Positions 34,589 through 44,375 of a DNA stretch of 64,000 nt are shown piece by piece. A program made the position numbers and the translations under genes. This DNA is from Novosphingobium indicum (lineage in GTDB: Bacteria > Pseudomonadota > Alphaproteobacteria > Sphingomonadales > Sphingomonadaceae). Each line of letters opens with the position of its first letter. Positions within the stretch are counted from its first letter, which is position 1. The stretch spans positions 248,001-312,000 of the forward strand of contig NZ_BMLK01000002.1 in assembly GCF_014645195.1 (NCBI RefSeq), written 5' to 3'. The notes beneath the pieces are model-generated. The model was not told where the DNA came from. It saw only the letters and a program-made list of their open reading frames with translations, and did no database searches.

Positions 34589-35401
34589 ATGAAGCGCACG
34601 CACTTGCCCCTCAACGCCTTGCGCGTCTTCGATGCCGCCGCACGCCACCTCTCGTTCACGCGGGCTGCGGATGAGTTGGCGGTTACACCGGCTGCGGTCG
34701 GGCAGCAGATCCGCGCGCTGGAGGATCTCCTCGGCGTCGTCCTGTTCCGCCGGACCAGCAAGGGCCTGGAACTGACCGAAGAGGCCAGCACGGGCCTGGG
34801 AGCGCTGCGCACGGGCTTTCTGCATTTCGAGGATGCCGTGCAGGCCATGCAGGCGGGGCAGTCCAGCCACGTCTATACGATTGCTGCCCCGCGCGAATTC
34901 TTTGCCGCCTGGTTGGCCCCGCGGCTTGCCGCTTTCCGGGCAGAAAATCCGCAAGTGCGCTTCGTGTTGGTGGATGGTGAGGAAACCGACTTCACCGAGG
35001 CCAATCTCGATCTTGCAGTGCGCTGGACCGATGGCCCCGGCAATCTTGAAGGCGTTCCGCTGGGCGGCCCGGAATGGGTTCTGGTAGGAGACGGTGACTG
35101 GATCGGCTGGCCGGGAGATCCGAAGCCCGGTTCGGATGAGCAGGATGCGGGCGAAGACAGCGAAGAAGGCAAGCCGCCGATATTCGTGACCGACGCTGGA
35201 CAGGCGATCGCGGCTGCCATGGCCGGGATGGGGCGCGCCCGTGTGCCCGCGCTGCTTACGGCGGGCTTGCAGCAGCAGGACAGGGCCTTAGTAGCCACGC
35301 CTGCGCCGTGCCGCCGGGGATACTGGCTCGTCGCTCCGCTGCCGCAGTGGCGGCAGAAAAAGGTGAAGGCGTTGGTCGCGACCCTTACCGCCGAGGCGTA
35401 G
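34589..35401 (+). CDS. LysR family transcriptional regulator (GcvA-like)
   Basis: A 270-residue regulator with an N-terminal winged helix-turn-helix (LNALRVFDAAARHLSFTRAA, VTPAAVGQQIRALEDLLG) and a shortened effector-binding domain with an acidic insert around residues 180-197 (DEQDAGEDSEEG). It is about 30 residues shorter than typical LysR proteins. Followed after 70 nt by the DUF1214 gene, its likely target by position, although LysR targets are more often divergent. Confidence 0.87.
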   Translation: MKRTHLPLNALRVFDAAARHLSFTRAADELAVTPAAVGQQIRALEDLLGVVLFRRTSKGLELTEEASTGLGALRTGFLHFEDAVQAMQAGQSSHVYTIAAPREFFAAWLAPRLAAFRAENPQVRFVLVDGEETDFTEANLDLAVRWTDGPGNLEGVPLGGPEWVLVGDGDWIGWPGDPKPGSDEQDAGEDSEEGKPPIFVTDAGQAIAAAMAGMGRARVPALLTAGLQQQDRALVATPAPCRRGYWLVAPLPQWRQKKVKALVATLTAEA

Positions 35402-35471
35402 CGCTTCCGGATTGACCATGTCCATGCATCGGCTCACCCTTCCCGCATAAGAACGGGAGAGGAGAGAGAAC

Positions 35472-36749
35472 ATGGCCAGTCGTCGTATCGGGGCACTGGG
35501 TGCCGCCATCACAGGACTTGCTGTTGCTGCGCTGGCGACGCTGCCCATGGCGGCGCGCGCGCAGGAGGCTGCGCCGGAAGGCGGTGAAGCTGCCCCGGTT
35601 GTCGGATGGGACGAGTTCGTCGACAGCCTGCGCGGATTGCCGGCAAGGATGCTGGCCAAGCTGCCGAAATCGATGCAGCAGGATCCGCAAATCCGCGCGG
35701 AGATCGGCCGTATCGCGCTTGAGGCGTTGGCCAGTTGCTCCATCGAAGTGCTCGGTGCCGATCCTCAGGCTCCCGTGTTTCTGCCGGCCATCGGGCAAGT
35801 GCTCAATGTCGGGCAGCCCAATGCCGATACCGTGTACAAGTCGACCTCCGTCGATCCCACGCAGGTCTATCGCATTGCCGGCAAGGCCGGCACGATACCC
35901 ATAGCCGTGATCGCGCAGGTTCTGCCGGGCAGCAATTCGCGCCCGCATCTGGATCTTTCGGCGCTCCACACCGATGCCGACGGCCGATTTTCCGTCCTGG
36001 TGGGCGCTGAGCCTCCCGAGGGATACGACGGCGACTTCTGGAAGCTGGAGCCCGATACGCGCCGTCTGATGATGCGCTTCGTCAGCTCCGACTGGAGCGG
36101 CGAAGTACAGCCGGTCGTCACCATCGAGCGCGTCAGCGGCCCGATGGGACGCCCGCGGCCTTCGGCGGAAGAGCTGACCGCGCGATTGCGTTCATTGCCG
36201 CGTGCCGTCGGCTACATCGCGCCGATGTTCGTGGCCCGCGTGGAGGCGCTCGCCGAGGAAGGCTACGTGAACCGCTTCAAGGCCATGGTCCCGCCAGAAG
36301 GCGCGCTCGCCTCGCAGTTCTACTACGACGGCGTGTTCGACCTGAAGGATGACGAAGCGCTGATCATCGAAAGCGATGTGCCCGAGACCTGCGAGTACCG
36401 CTCGCTGATCCTCACCAACGGGCTCTACGAAACGATCGACTGGACCAACAATCACTCCAGCCTAAACGGCGCGCAGGCCGATCCCGATTCCGACGGGAAG
36501 CTGCGCATCGTTGTCTCGGAAGAAGACCCGGGCGTGCGCAACTGGCTCGATACGGCCGGCTATTCGCGCGGCATCATTCAGGGGCGCTGGACCGGATGCA
36601 GCAGCCAGCCGATCCCGAGCGTTACCAAGGTCAAGCTCGCTGATGTGCGCAAGCACCTGCCGGCAGATGTCGCCACGGTATCGCCCGAAGAACGCGACGC
36701 TCTGATCCGCGAGCGTAACCGGGCCTATCAGGAACGCGCGCTCTGGTAG
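35472..36749 (+). CDS. Exported DUF1214 domain protein
   Basis: A 425-residue protein with a signal peptide (GLAVAALATLPMAARAQ) and a C-terminal DUF1214-type region (about residues 300-370: LILTNGLYETIDWTNNHSSL, IVVSEEDPGVRNWLDT). Such proteins are common near catabolic genes in sphingomonads and mycobacteria; no reaction has been firmly shown. GGGAGAGGAGAG lies just before the ATG. It ends three bases from the end of the converging S9 peptidase gene. Confidence 0.83.
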   Translation: MASRRIGALGAAITGLAVAALATLPMAARAQEAAPEGGEAAPVVGWDEFVDSLRGLPARMLAKLPKSMQQDPQIRAEIGRIALEALASCSIEVLGADPQAPVFLPAIGQVLNVGQPNADTVYKSTSVDPTQVYRIAGKAGTIPIAVIAQVLPGSNSRPHLDLSALHTDADGRFSVLVGAEPPEGYDGDFWKLEPDTRRLMMRFVSSDWSGEVQPVVTIERVSGPMGRPRPSAEELTARLRSLPRAVGYIAPMFVARVEALAEEGYVNRFKAMVPPEGALASQFYYDGVFDLKDDEALIIESDVPETCEYRSLILTNGLYETIDWTNNHSSLNGAQADPDSDGKLRIVVSEEDPGVRNWLDTAGYSRGIIQGRWTGCSSQPIPSVTKVKLADVRKHLPADVATVSPEERDALIRERNRAYQERALW

Positions 36750-36752
36750 GTG

Positions 36753-38759
36753 TCATTGCGGGTCGGGGGGATTGTGCTTCCTGAGGAACTTTTCGAGCTT
36801 CTCGTACCAGCGCTGTTCGTCCTTCGCTTCGGCAAAGCCGTGGCCGGCTTCCTCGAAGATCATGAGTTCCAGGGGAATGCCGGCTGCCTCGGCCGCTTCG
36901 CGCATAACCCTGAACTGGGAGAAGGGGACGTTGCTGTCTTCCTTGCCATGCGCAAGCAGGACAGGGCGGGTCAGGTGTGACACCTGTTTGGCCGGGGAGA
37001 CAGAGTCGAAATCGAAATCCTTGTCCTTGTCCTCCCACCAGTCGCGGAATGCCCGCCGGTCCTTTCTGTCGAGAAATCGCCGGTCGTAGCGGAGCTGACG
37101 ATCCCAGTCGGTGACACCCGCAAAGCTCGCTGCGCAGCGATAGCGTTCGGGATTGCGGATGGCTGCCCACAGCGCGGCGTATCCGCCATAGCTGGCGCCT
37201 ACAACACAGACACGCGCCGGATCGGCGATGCCCTGTTTGACCAGCCAGTCCATGCCGTCGTCGAGATCGTCCTGCATGGCGCGGCCGATCTGGCCTTGTC
37301 CGAGATCTTCAAAGGCTTCGCCATAGCCGCCCGATCCACGATAGTTAGGCTGTAGGACCGCATATCCGCGGTTGGCGAGGAACTGGGTTTCATCGTTGTA
37401 ACTCAGTGTATCGCGGATGCCATATGGTCCGCCGTGCGGCAGGATGATCAGCGGCAGTGCTTTCGCCGGACGATTGACCGGCAGCGTCAGATACCCGTGA
37501 ATTTCAGTCCCGTCGCGCGCAGTATACGCAACAGCCTTGGTCTGTGCGAGCTTCTGCTGGACCAGTTCGGGGCGATAGTTGGCGAAGAACGCCAGCGTGC
37601 GATCTGCTTTTGTGTAAACGTACAAGGCTCCGGGATCGTCTTCGTGACCGACCCAGACGAGCATGCGCGTTTCGTTGTCCGCTCTCGAGGAAATCCATAC
37701 GTCCTTGCCGGGCATGGCCTTTTCCAGCTTTTCCTGGATGGCTCTCAGTTCCGGATCGAGCCAGACGATCTGGCGCTTGTCGTCGGTATAGAAGGCAGCA
37801 ATCGGCGTGCCGTCGTCGGCAATGAGCGCGCGGGTTACATCCCAGTCGGGGTTGGCATAGATGATCTCACCGGGTGTGTGCGTGGCGTAGTTGACCCGCC
37901 GAAGCACCAGATGACCGTCAACCTCGTCGAATATGAAGCCTTCGTCGGAACCGGAAACTATCTTGGCAACGTCCCAGTACTTTTCCTCTTCGTCCTCATC
38001 GGTGAGCTTGGCCACCCTGCGCAGCTTGTCATCGGGACCGCTACGGTACCAGACGAAGACGCGGTGACCGCTTCTGGGCTCCAGACCCATGCGAACAGTC
38101 CCCACGTCATCGGTAAACCAGGCCCATACGCCGGCCTTTTGTGATTGCACTTTTTCGCCCTTGTCGGGCTCCGGAGTGGCCTCGAGGCTGAAGCGCCAGA
38201 CAGTCGGCCATTCATAAACCGTCTTCTGCATGGATAGCAGAACGTATTGTCCCTTCGGATCGGTATAGATGACGTTGTCCCCGTCGGGAACTTTCATGCG
38301 CCAGCCGACCTTGGTCAGCGACTTGTCCCGGATGTCGTAGGACAACAGCCGCGTGACGCGCTGTTCAACACCGAAGACATCGGCCAATTGTCCGGCCGAA
38401 AACAGGATACGGTTGCCGCCCGCCCACGAGAACCAGACCAGTTGCTGCTCCTTGCCGAGCCGGACATTGTCCACGGCTTTGAGCGTGCCGGCATCCACGA
38501 TCACGATCATTGGCGCTTCATTGTGCATGGTGCGCAGAGCGATCCATTTCCCGTCGGGTGATATCGTTGCGGACTGGAACGCCGTGAGGGAGGCAAATGC
38601 CGACGCCGGGATCAATGGCGTCTTTTTCGGTGATGCGGCTGCCGCTTTGGTGCTTTCGACCGCCTGCGCCTTGGCTGGCTTTTGCGCCTGTTCTGCACTG
38701 GCAGACGTGGCGAAGAGAAACGCCGCTACGAGTAACCCCAAACGCGCAGTATTCCACAT
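36753..38759 (-). CDS. S9 family prolyl oligopeptidase-like serine peptidase
   Basis: A 668-residue exported peptidase of the acylaminoacyl/dipeptidyl peptidase group. Signal peptide (LGLLVAAFLFATSASAE), N-terminal beta-propeller, C-terminal alpha/beta hydrolase. Catalytic residues are visible: Ser in GASYGGYAAL, Asp in HGKEDSNVP and His in EEAGHGFAE. It cleaves short periplasmic peptides. Its ribosome binding site (AGGGGG) is part of a strong hairpin (38768-38818), so translation or transcription may be controlled there. Confidence 0.93.
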   Translation of the reverse strand: MWNTARLGLLVAAFLFATSASAEQAQKPAKAQAVESTKAAAASPKKTPLIPASAFASLTAFQSATISPDGKWIALRTMHNEAPMIVIVDAGTLKAVDNVRLGKEQQLVWFSWAGGNRILFSAGQLADVFGVEQRVTRLLSYDIRDKSLTKVGWRMKVPDGDNVIYTDPKGQYVLLSMQKTVYEWPTVWRFSLEATPEPDKGEKVQSQKAGVWAWFTDDVGTVRMGLEPRSGHRVFVWYRSGPDDKLRRVAKLTDEDEEEKYWDVAKIVSGSDEGFIFDEVDGHLVLRRVNYATHTPGEIIYANPDWDVTRALIADDGTPIAAFYTDDKRQIVWLDPELRAIQEKLEKAMPGKDVWISSRADNETRMLVWVGHEDDPGALYVYTKADRTLAFFANYRPELVQQKLAQTKAVAYTARDGTEIHGYLTLPVNRPAKALPLIILPHGGPYGIRDTLSYNDETQFLANRGYAVLQPNYRGSGGYGEAFEDLGQGQIGRAMQDDLDDGMDWLVKQGIADPARVCVVGASYGGYAALWAAIRNPERYRCAASFAGVTDWDRQLRYDRRFLDRKDRRAFRDWWEDKDKDFDFDSVSPAKQVSHLTRPVLLAHGKEDSNVPFSQFRVMREAAEAAGIPLELMIFEEAGHGFAEAKDEQRWYEKLEKFLRKHNPPDPQ

Positions 38760-38767
38760 TACGAAAA

Positions 38768-38818
38768 AGCCCCCTTTCCTTCGCTATGCCAAGCGCTTGG
38801 CATGCAGGAAAGAGGGCT
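38768..38818 (-). terminator. Long hairpin: terminator of the Rieske gene overlapping the SD of the peptidase gene
   Basis: Outer arms at 38768-38780 and 38806-38818 pair over 13 bases with one G-U wobble. Inside lies an 18-bp perfect palindrome ATGCCAAGCGCTTGGCAT (38786-38803). Read on the minus strand the structure is followed by a run of T residues, as in a rho-independent terminator. The same 3' arm contains the G-run ten bases before the peptidase ATG. Confidence 0.75.
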
Positions 38819-38885
38819 CTTACCGGTTCGCCGCAGCTACGCGGTTACAATGTTTTCATCGCTCTGTGGCGGTGACGCAGCAGAG

Positions 38886-40325
38886 CTAGAATTCCAGGTC
38901 TTCGATCCTGCCGTCAAAGTTGCCGCCGAGCTTGTTCGTTGCCTTGGCCAGCTTTTCGTTGGGCACGCCGGCAAGGTAGCCGTCGAGGATTCGCTGATAG
39001 TTGCTGATCAGGCCTTCGACCCGGTTTGACAGACGCATGTATTCGAAACCAGTCGCGTGCAGGCCCTTCTGCTGGATCGGAATGTTCGAGTAGTCCTGCC
39101 GAGGGATCGGCGGGAACTCCGCGCTGTCGTAAGGCAGCACGATCGGTTCCATGACCGGCTCGGGCTCCTCGCCTTCGGGGAAGAAGGTCAGCGACCAGAT
39201 TTCGAAGAAGCAGCTTTCCGGACCCGTCGGACGGATGCGATAGGCCGACATCGAGCTGAAGTAGGGCAGCAGGAAGTAGTGCGGCATGAGGAATTCGACC
39301 GCATTGATCGGATCCGACTGCGCCACCGAAATCAGGTCGGGAATCGGCTCGCCCCTTTCCTTCAGCTGCGCGCTGACCTGATGCATGACCATGCCCAGCC
39401 AGGTCATAATGGCTGCGCCCTTGTCCTCGGGCAGGTTGTCCGTGGCGTGCTGCAAGGTGCGGGCGATTTCCACTTCCTTCTCGTGGATCATGCCCGACAT
39501 GCCTTCGCTGAGCAGTTCCATGTTGCGGATCTGCGCGGCGATGTTCTCTTCGATGGTCTTGTCAGGATCGGCCAGCATCGGCGTACGTTCGGTATTCTCC
39601 GCTACCGCGTACATGCTGTCGTACATGGTCGGCACCGCATGCTGCAGCTGCGGGTGCGTCTGCATCACGTGGTAGCCTTCCATGAAGGCTTCCATTGCGA
39701 TCTTCCAGTTGGCCGGGATCTCGGTACCATAGCACCATTCGGCGCGCAGGCCCTGGACGTTGTGGGCTTCCAGACGGTCGGCCACCGGGCCGAAGGTTTC
39801 CTTTACGGAAGCCGCATCGTCGTCATGGTTGATCCACACGCAGCCGCCCCAGACTTCGGCGCGGCAGGGTACGAGGTTGATGTCCTCGTCGTTGAGCTGC
39901 CGGTCGCTGAACAGGTGCTTGCCGTAAACCAGCGTGCTTTCGCCATCCATGTTCCAGCGCCAGCCGTGGAACGGGCAGACGAACCCGGTCTTGGCGCAGT
40001 TGCCGTGCGCCTTGGAATGCGATGCTCCCACGGTGGTGCCGCCGGCGATCGGCACGCCGCGGTGGCGGCAGGCATTATGGAAGGCCTTCACGCCGTTTGC
40101 CGTGCGCACGACGATGACCGACTTGCCGACGTTGGTATATTCGATCCAGTCGCCGACTTCGGGGATCTGTTCCTCGCGGCAGGCCATCTGCCAGACGTGG
40201 GGCCAGAAGTGCTCGACTTCGGCCTGGTAGAATTCCTCGTCGTAATAGCGCTTGGCCGGGATCCGTTCGGGATCGTCGATCGGAAATGGGACGGGCCTCA
40301 GGCCTCCGTCAGCAGATTTAAGCAC
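38886..40325 (-). CDS. Rieske non-heme iron oxygenase, alpha subunit, with enlarged cluster loop
   Basis: A 479-residue oxygenase. The Rieske ligands are Cys86-X-His88 and Cys117-X2-His120, but 28 residues separate the two halves instead of the usual 16-17; the extra loop contains GASHSKAHGNC. The mononuclear iron site is EGYHVMQTH (His219, His224). GTG 40325 with AGAGG upstream is chosen; a TTG at 40394 would add 23 basic residues with no ribosome site. Followed by a terminator-like hairpin. Substrate unknown; no reductase partner adjacent. Confidence 0.88.
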   Translation of the reverse strand: MLKSADGGLRPVPFPIDDPERIPAKRYYDEEFYQAEVEHFWPHVWQMACREEQIPEVGDWIEYTNVGKSVIVVRTANGVKAFHNACRHRGVPIAGGTTVGASHSKAHGNCAKTGFVCPFHGWRWNMDGESTLVYGKHLFSDRQLNDEDINLVPCRAEVWGGCVWINHDDDAASVKETFGPVADRLEAHNVQGLRAEWCYGTEIPANWKIAMEAFMEGYHVMQTHPQLQHAVPTMYDSMYAVAENTERTPMLADPDKTIEENIAAQIRNMELLSEGMSGMIHEKEVEIARTLQHATDNLPEDKGAAIMTWLGMVMHQVSAQLKERGEPIPDLISVAQSDPINAVEFLMPHYFLLPYFSSMSAYRIRPTGPESCFFEIWSLTFFPEGEEPEPVMEPIVLPYDSAEFPPIPRQDYSNIPIQQKGLHATGFEYMRLSNRVEGLISNYQRILDGYLAGVPNEKLAKATNKLGGNFDGRIEDLEF

Positions 40326-40468
40326 TCCCGCACCTCTTTTGATTGTGAGTCTTGTGTTGACGCGCGAGTGTACCTTCCGGGCCCGGCGAGGCAATGCCGC
40401 AGCGCCGGGAGATCATCGCGGGCACGCTAAATGGCTCGTGAGATCAAGTCTCCTGCCGGAAGCGGTCT

Positions 40469-41362
40469 CTAGCGCAAGCGGTTGGGATCGAGAGCGGAAC
40501 GCGCCCGAGGTGCCGGGGATTGTGGGGGCGGTGCTATCGAGTCTCCTTCCATCGCCATCAGCGCGGTAATGCGCTTTTCCGTGGCGGGATGGGTCGAGAA
40601 CAGGTCGGATACGCTCGAAGGGACGATGTAGAGCTGCGCGGTCGCCGGGTTGCGCTCGACCGCAGGATTGCGGAGCCGTGCTGCCGGACCTGCGATCTTG
40701 CCGAGGGCGGAGGCGAGGGCGCGCGGGTTGCCGCTGATCTCGGCGCCGGCCTTGTCCGCGCCGAATTCACGGGTGCGACTGATCGCCATCTGCACGATCA
40801 TGGCTGCGAATGGCGCCATGAAAACCGCAGCGATCGCCACGATCGGGTTGGGCCGGTTTTCGCCGTGCCCGCCGAAGAACAGACCGAAGTTGGCGATCAT
40901 GGAAATGGCACCGGCGATTGTCGCGACCATGGTCATGATCAGCGTATCGCGGTTGCGTATATGGCCGAGTTCATGGGCCATGACGCCGGCCACTTCTTCG
41001 CGGCTGAGCATCGCGAGCAGGCCGGTGGTCGCGGCCACGGCGGCGTTCTGCGGATTGCGGCCGGTGGCGAAGGCGTTGGGAGCGTCCGTATCGATCAGGT
41101 AGACGCGCGGCATCGGCAGGCCGGCGCGCTGTGCAAGCTGGGCGATGAGGCCATAGAACTCCGGCGCGCTGCGTTCATCAACTTCACGCGCATTGTGCAT
41201 CCGCAGGACGATACTGTCGGCATTCCAGTACGTGAACAGGTTCATGCCTGCCGCCACAAGAAGTGCAATGATCGCACCGCCCTTGCCGCCAAACATGAAG
41301 CCGAGTGCCATGAACAGCGCCGTCAGTGCCGCCAGCAGCATGGCCGTCTTGATACCGTCCAC
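40469..41362 (-). CDS. htpX: Zinc metalloprotease HtpX
   Basis: A membrane-bound M48 protease for quality control of inner-membrane proteins. The 297 residues show N-terminal helices ([13 protein letters not shown]), the zinc site HELGH in [13 protein letters not shown], further helices, and the third ligand region [17 protein letters not shown] 41362 behind AGGAG fits the family N-terminus better than the longer open frame. A short basic, proline-rich tail is present. Confidence 0.93.
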   Translation of the reverse strand: MDGIKTAMLLAALTALFMALGFMFGGKGGAIIALLVAAGMNLFTYWNADSIVLRMHNAREVDERSAPEFYGLIAQLAQRAGLPMPRVYLIDTDAPNAFATGRNPQNAAVAATTGLLAMLSREEVAGVMAHELGHIRNRDTLIMTMVATIAGAISMIANFGLFFGGHGENRPNPIVAIAAVFMAPFAAMIVQMAISRTREFGADKAGAEISGNPRALASALGKIAGPAARLRNPAVERNPATAQLYIVPSSVSDLFSTHPATEKRITALMAMEGDSIAPPPQSPAPRARSALDPNRLR

Positions 41363-41517
41363 TTTTACGCAATCTCCTCTGCAAGACCTTGCTACAAATT
41401 TAGGGTGAGGCACCTCCGTTTCAACGGCGGGGCAGGCTCCTCGCGCGCTGCCCTTGGCAGCATCGGGCGCAGCCGATAGACGCGGATGACACATTGCAGA
41501 CACGAGGGATCAGAAAC

Positions 41518-42180
41518 TTGGCGAAGCAGGAATCGGACGCAAAGACGCCCCGCCGGCGGCGGCGTTCGTCCGAGGAAGTGGCGGACCGTATCCTTGAGGC
41601 TGCGGCCGAGGAATTCGAGCAGTCGGGCTATTCGGGCGCGACGACGGCCGCCATCGCCCGCCGCGCCGATGTGACCGAGGCGCAGATATTCCGCTTCCAT
41701 GCCTCCAAGCAGGACCTGTTCCGTGCGGCGATCTTCACACCGCTCAACCGTCACTTCGCCGATTTTCAGGCGCGCAGCGTTGCCGATCTGGAATCGGGCA
41801 AGGCCGGCAAGGACTTGGCACGCGCCTATATCGGCGAACTGCAGGACTTCATGGCAAGCCATTCGCGCATGTTCATGTCGCTGATCGTCGCCAACACCTA
41901 TTCGCCCGAAGCGGCGGACGCGATTACCGACCTCGACGGGCTGCAGGCCTATTTCGAGAAGGGCAAGGCGATGATGAGTGCGCGTATCGAAGGCGATGCG
42001 CCGGTGTCCTCCGAACTCATGGTTCGTGTGTCCTTTGCCGCCGTGCTGGCCAACCTGATGTTCCGCGACTGGCTGTTCCCGCCTGGTCTCGCCAGCGACA
42101 AGGATATTCGCGAGGCCATCGCGACGTTCGTGATCGAGGGTATCGAGGCGAACGGCCCTGTGGGCGAGGGGCGCGGGTAA
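41518..42180 (+). CDS. TetR family transcriptional regulator
   Basis: A 220-residue regulator: very basic N-terminus (KTPRRRRRSS), helix-turn-helix about residues 35-62 (TTAAIARRADVTEAQIFRFH), variable effector domain. TTG 41518 is preferred because GAGGG lies 8-9 nt upstream; TTG 41494 would add eight residues. It diverges from htpX with 155 nt between starts. Effector and targets unknown. Confidence 0.87.
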   Translation: MAKQESDAKTPRRRRRSSEEVADRILEAAAEEFEQSGYSGATTAAIARRADVTEAQIFRFHASKQDLFRAAIFTPLNRHFADFQARSVADLESGKAGKDLARAYIGELQDFMASHSRMFMSLIVANTYSPEAADAITDLDGLQAYFEKGKAMMSARIEGDAPVSSELMVRVSFAAVLANLMFRDWLFPPGLASDKDIREAIATFVIEGIEANGPVGEGRG

Positions 42181-42222
42181 GTGCTTTCCCACTAGACGGG
42201 CCGCTCCCGCCGGATGGCCGTT

Positions 42223-42957
42223 CTACTCCGCAACGACCTCAATTGCTCGGATGCCGCTGTTCCCTGTGCGTGTGTTGCGAGCAAAGACCATCAGTTCGTA
42301 GCGGCCCTCGGTCGGCAATTGGACATAACCCGAAAAGACACCGGGCGAAGTGTCGAAGGCAAGTTTGTTTCTGGCGAGCGGCGAGCCATCCATCCATGCC
42401 GAAACATTCACTTCATACTCGTCGGCAGGCCACAGTCCGTCAGGCGCGATCGGGCAGCCGCACATCGGCATCACCTTGGCCGAAATTCTCACCGAGAGGC
42501 CAGCAACGCTTGTTCTCGGATCGATGACAAGGCCGGGAAGCTCGACAGTCCAACCGTCGCCAATGGTGACACTCTCTCCGGGCATGACCCAGCGCTGCTG
42601 GCTGACGTGAACGGCGGATTCCGGATAGTCGACAGGGCCATAGGCATCGAGTTCGACAAGGGTTGGCTTGGTGATGCCCAGCGTGGCCGAAAATGCCGCC
42701 TCGGATCCATCCGCACGGAGCGGACTGCGGCCATCGGATTTCATGATCCGGTCCGTGTGGCCCGTTCCCCCCTCGGTAAGTCCCTCGGCAAGGACAGTGC
42801 CGCTTTTGGGATCGCGCAGAACAATGCGCACTCCGCCCATCGAGGAGCCGACAAATTTTGCGTCTTGTGCGATGACCCGCACAACGACGTCTGTCGGTTC
42901 AGCCAGAGCCGGTGCAGCTCCCAGAGCCAATACAGCCGCTACCATAACGCGATACAT
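42223..42957 (-). CDS. Periplasmic protein of unknown function
   Basis: A 244-residue exported protein. Signal peptide YRVMVAAVLALGAAPALAEP; ATG 42957 follows a strong AAGGAGG. The body is beta-rich with a single Cys-X-Cys (MPMCGCPIAP) that may bind a metal or form a disulfide. The C-terminal part (GYVQLPTEGRYELMVFARN) reads like a carbohydrate- or immunoglobulin-like beta sandwich. I do not recognise the family. Converges with the TetR gene. Confidence 0.75.
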   Translation of the reverse strand: MYRVMVAAVLALGAAPALAEPTDVVVRVIAQDAKFVGSSMGGVRIVLRDPKSGTVLAEGLTEGGTGHTDRIMKSDGRSPLRADGSEAAFSATLGITKPTLVELDAYGPVDYPESAVHVSQQRWVMPGESVTIGDGWTVELPGLVIDPRTSVAGLSVRISAKVMPMCGCPIAPDGLWPADEYEVNVSAWMDGSPLARNKLAFDTSPGVFSGYVQLPTEGRYELMVFARNTRTGNSGIRAIEVVAE

Positions 42958-43168
42958 CCGAGCCTCCTTCATGGACCGCATATCGCCTTAGGTCAGGCGG
43001 AAGCCTGTCTCAAACGACTTTCAGCAATGATATGGGAGGCGTCGGCAATCGCGTCGTTTTCGACCAATGTGGAAAGGCCGGGGTTCGGGGCCTCCCGCAA
43101 GCGGACGGGGCAGAATGCAGCGTCACGGTTGCACACCTGTCCTGTCTGCGAGGGGAGGTCTTCAAACG

Positions 43169-44347
43169 CTACGAAATGTCGAACCCGAACACGCGCGCTG
43201 CATTCTCGCTGAGCGCCTTGCGAGTATCGGTTTCCTTCAACCCGTCGGTCATTTTCAGGGCCACGTCGCGCGAGTTCGGCCAGATCGTTGCCGAGTGCGG
43301 ATAGTCGGACGAGAACATCGTCATGCTCGACATCCACGGCCACAGGCCGGTGGCGATCATCTGGTAGCCGGCATAGTCGTCGACATTGGTGGTGAAAACG
43401 TTCCTGCCGATGAACTCGGTCGGGCTGTGCTTCAGCTTTACCGGGAACCAGCTCTTCTGGATGTCCCAGTGGTGCTCCATGGTCTGCACCCAGAACGGGG
43501 CCCAGCCGCAGTCGACTTCGGCGCCGACCATCTTGAGATTGGGATACTGGTCGAAGATCCCGGCGAAGATCAGGTACGAGAAGGGCTTCAGGCACGAGAA
43601 GTAGCGGGTGACGATGCCGCCGATCGAGACCTTGTCTTCCTGCAGCCGGTCCCAGTCGGTGGCATCGGGCGGGCCGCCGTGGTTGCGGTGCATGCACAGC
43701 GTCAGGCCGAGATCGTCCGCCGTCTGCCAGATCGGGTGGTAGTGCGTGGGATGGTTATACGGGATCGTAGGATTGCCCGGTATATACATGGCCCGGCAGC
43801 CTTTTTTTGCGACGCGCTTCATCTCCGCAACGGCGTGCTCGATGCCGAGTTCCGAGGGGCAGATCGCCAGGCCGCACAGGCGGGAAGGATCGGCGGCCTG
43901 GAAGTCATCAAGGATCCAGTCGTTGTAGGCGACGAACCCGGCGGCGGCGACTTCCTTGTCCGGGTGGGTGTAGAACGAGGGCGAGAAGCCAGGGTAGGTC
44001 ACCGAGGCCCAGGTGCCGTCGATGTCCATGTCCTTCAGGTGTTCTTCGCCGATGTAGTTGCCGGGGCGTAGCTGGTCGAAGCGCAGGCCGCTCATCCGGT
44101 ATTCTGACTTGTCGAACCCGGCCATGGCCTCCAGCCCGTAGGTGCGCTTGGGCGGGGTGCCGTCGATCGACCAGCCTTCACCCCCGTCCTTGCCCTCGAT
44201 CACACGCGGCGCCTTGTCCTTCAGGTGCTCGGGAAAGCGGTCGATAAACAGGTTGCGCGGTTCGTTGATGTGATTGTCGGCGCTGATGAGCTTGATGCCC
44301 ATCTCGTCGAACCGGTCTCTCGGTGCATCGATTGCGGCAGTGGCCAT
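43169..44347 (-). CDS. Amidohydrolase family 2 metal-dependent hydrolase/decarboxylase
   Basis: A 392-residue TIM-barrel enzyme related to ACMSD and other decarboxylases of aromatic or oxo acids. Visible marks: ISADNHINEP (variant of the HxH motif near the N-terminus, here DNH), mid-barrel LCMHRNHGGPPDATDW, and C-terminal MFSSDYPHSATIWPNS with the catalytic aspartate region. A promoter with an operator-like palindrome lies just upstream. Divergent from the acyl-CoA dehydrogenase operon, so it probably belongs to the same pathway. Confidence 0.87.
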   Translation of the reverse strand: MATAAIDAPRDRFDEMGIKLISADNHINEPRNLFIDRFPEHLKDKAPRVIEGKDGGEGWSIDGTPPKRTYGLEAMAGFDKSEYRMSGLRFDQLRPGNYIGEEHLKDMDIDGTWASVTYPGFSPSFYTHPDKEVAAAGFVAYNDWILDDFQAADPSRLCGLAICPSELGIEHAVAEMKRVAKKGCRAMYIPGNPTIPYNHPTHYHPIWQTADDLGLTLCMHRNHGGPPDATDWDRLQEDKVSIGGIVTRYFSCLKPFSYLIFAGIFDQYPNLKMVGAEVDCGWAPFWVQTMEHHWDIQKSWFPVKLKHSPTEFIGRNVFTTNVDDYAGYQMIATGLWPWMSSMTMFSSDYPHSATIWPNSRDVALKMTDGLKETDTRKALSENAARVFGFDIS

Positions 44348-44375
44348 GGCGATTCTCCCTTGTTTCGTTGCCGGC

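Noticed and set aside
39057..40430. 457-codon open frame on the plus strand
   Set aside because: Antisense shadow of the second Rieske oxygenase.
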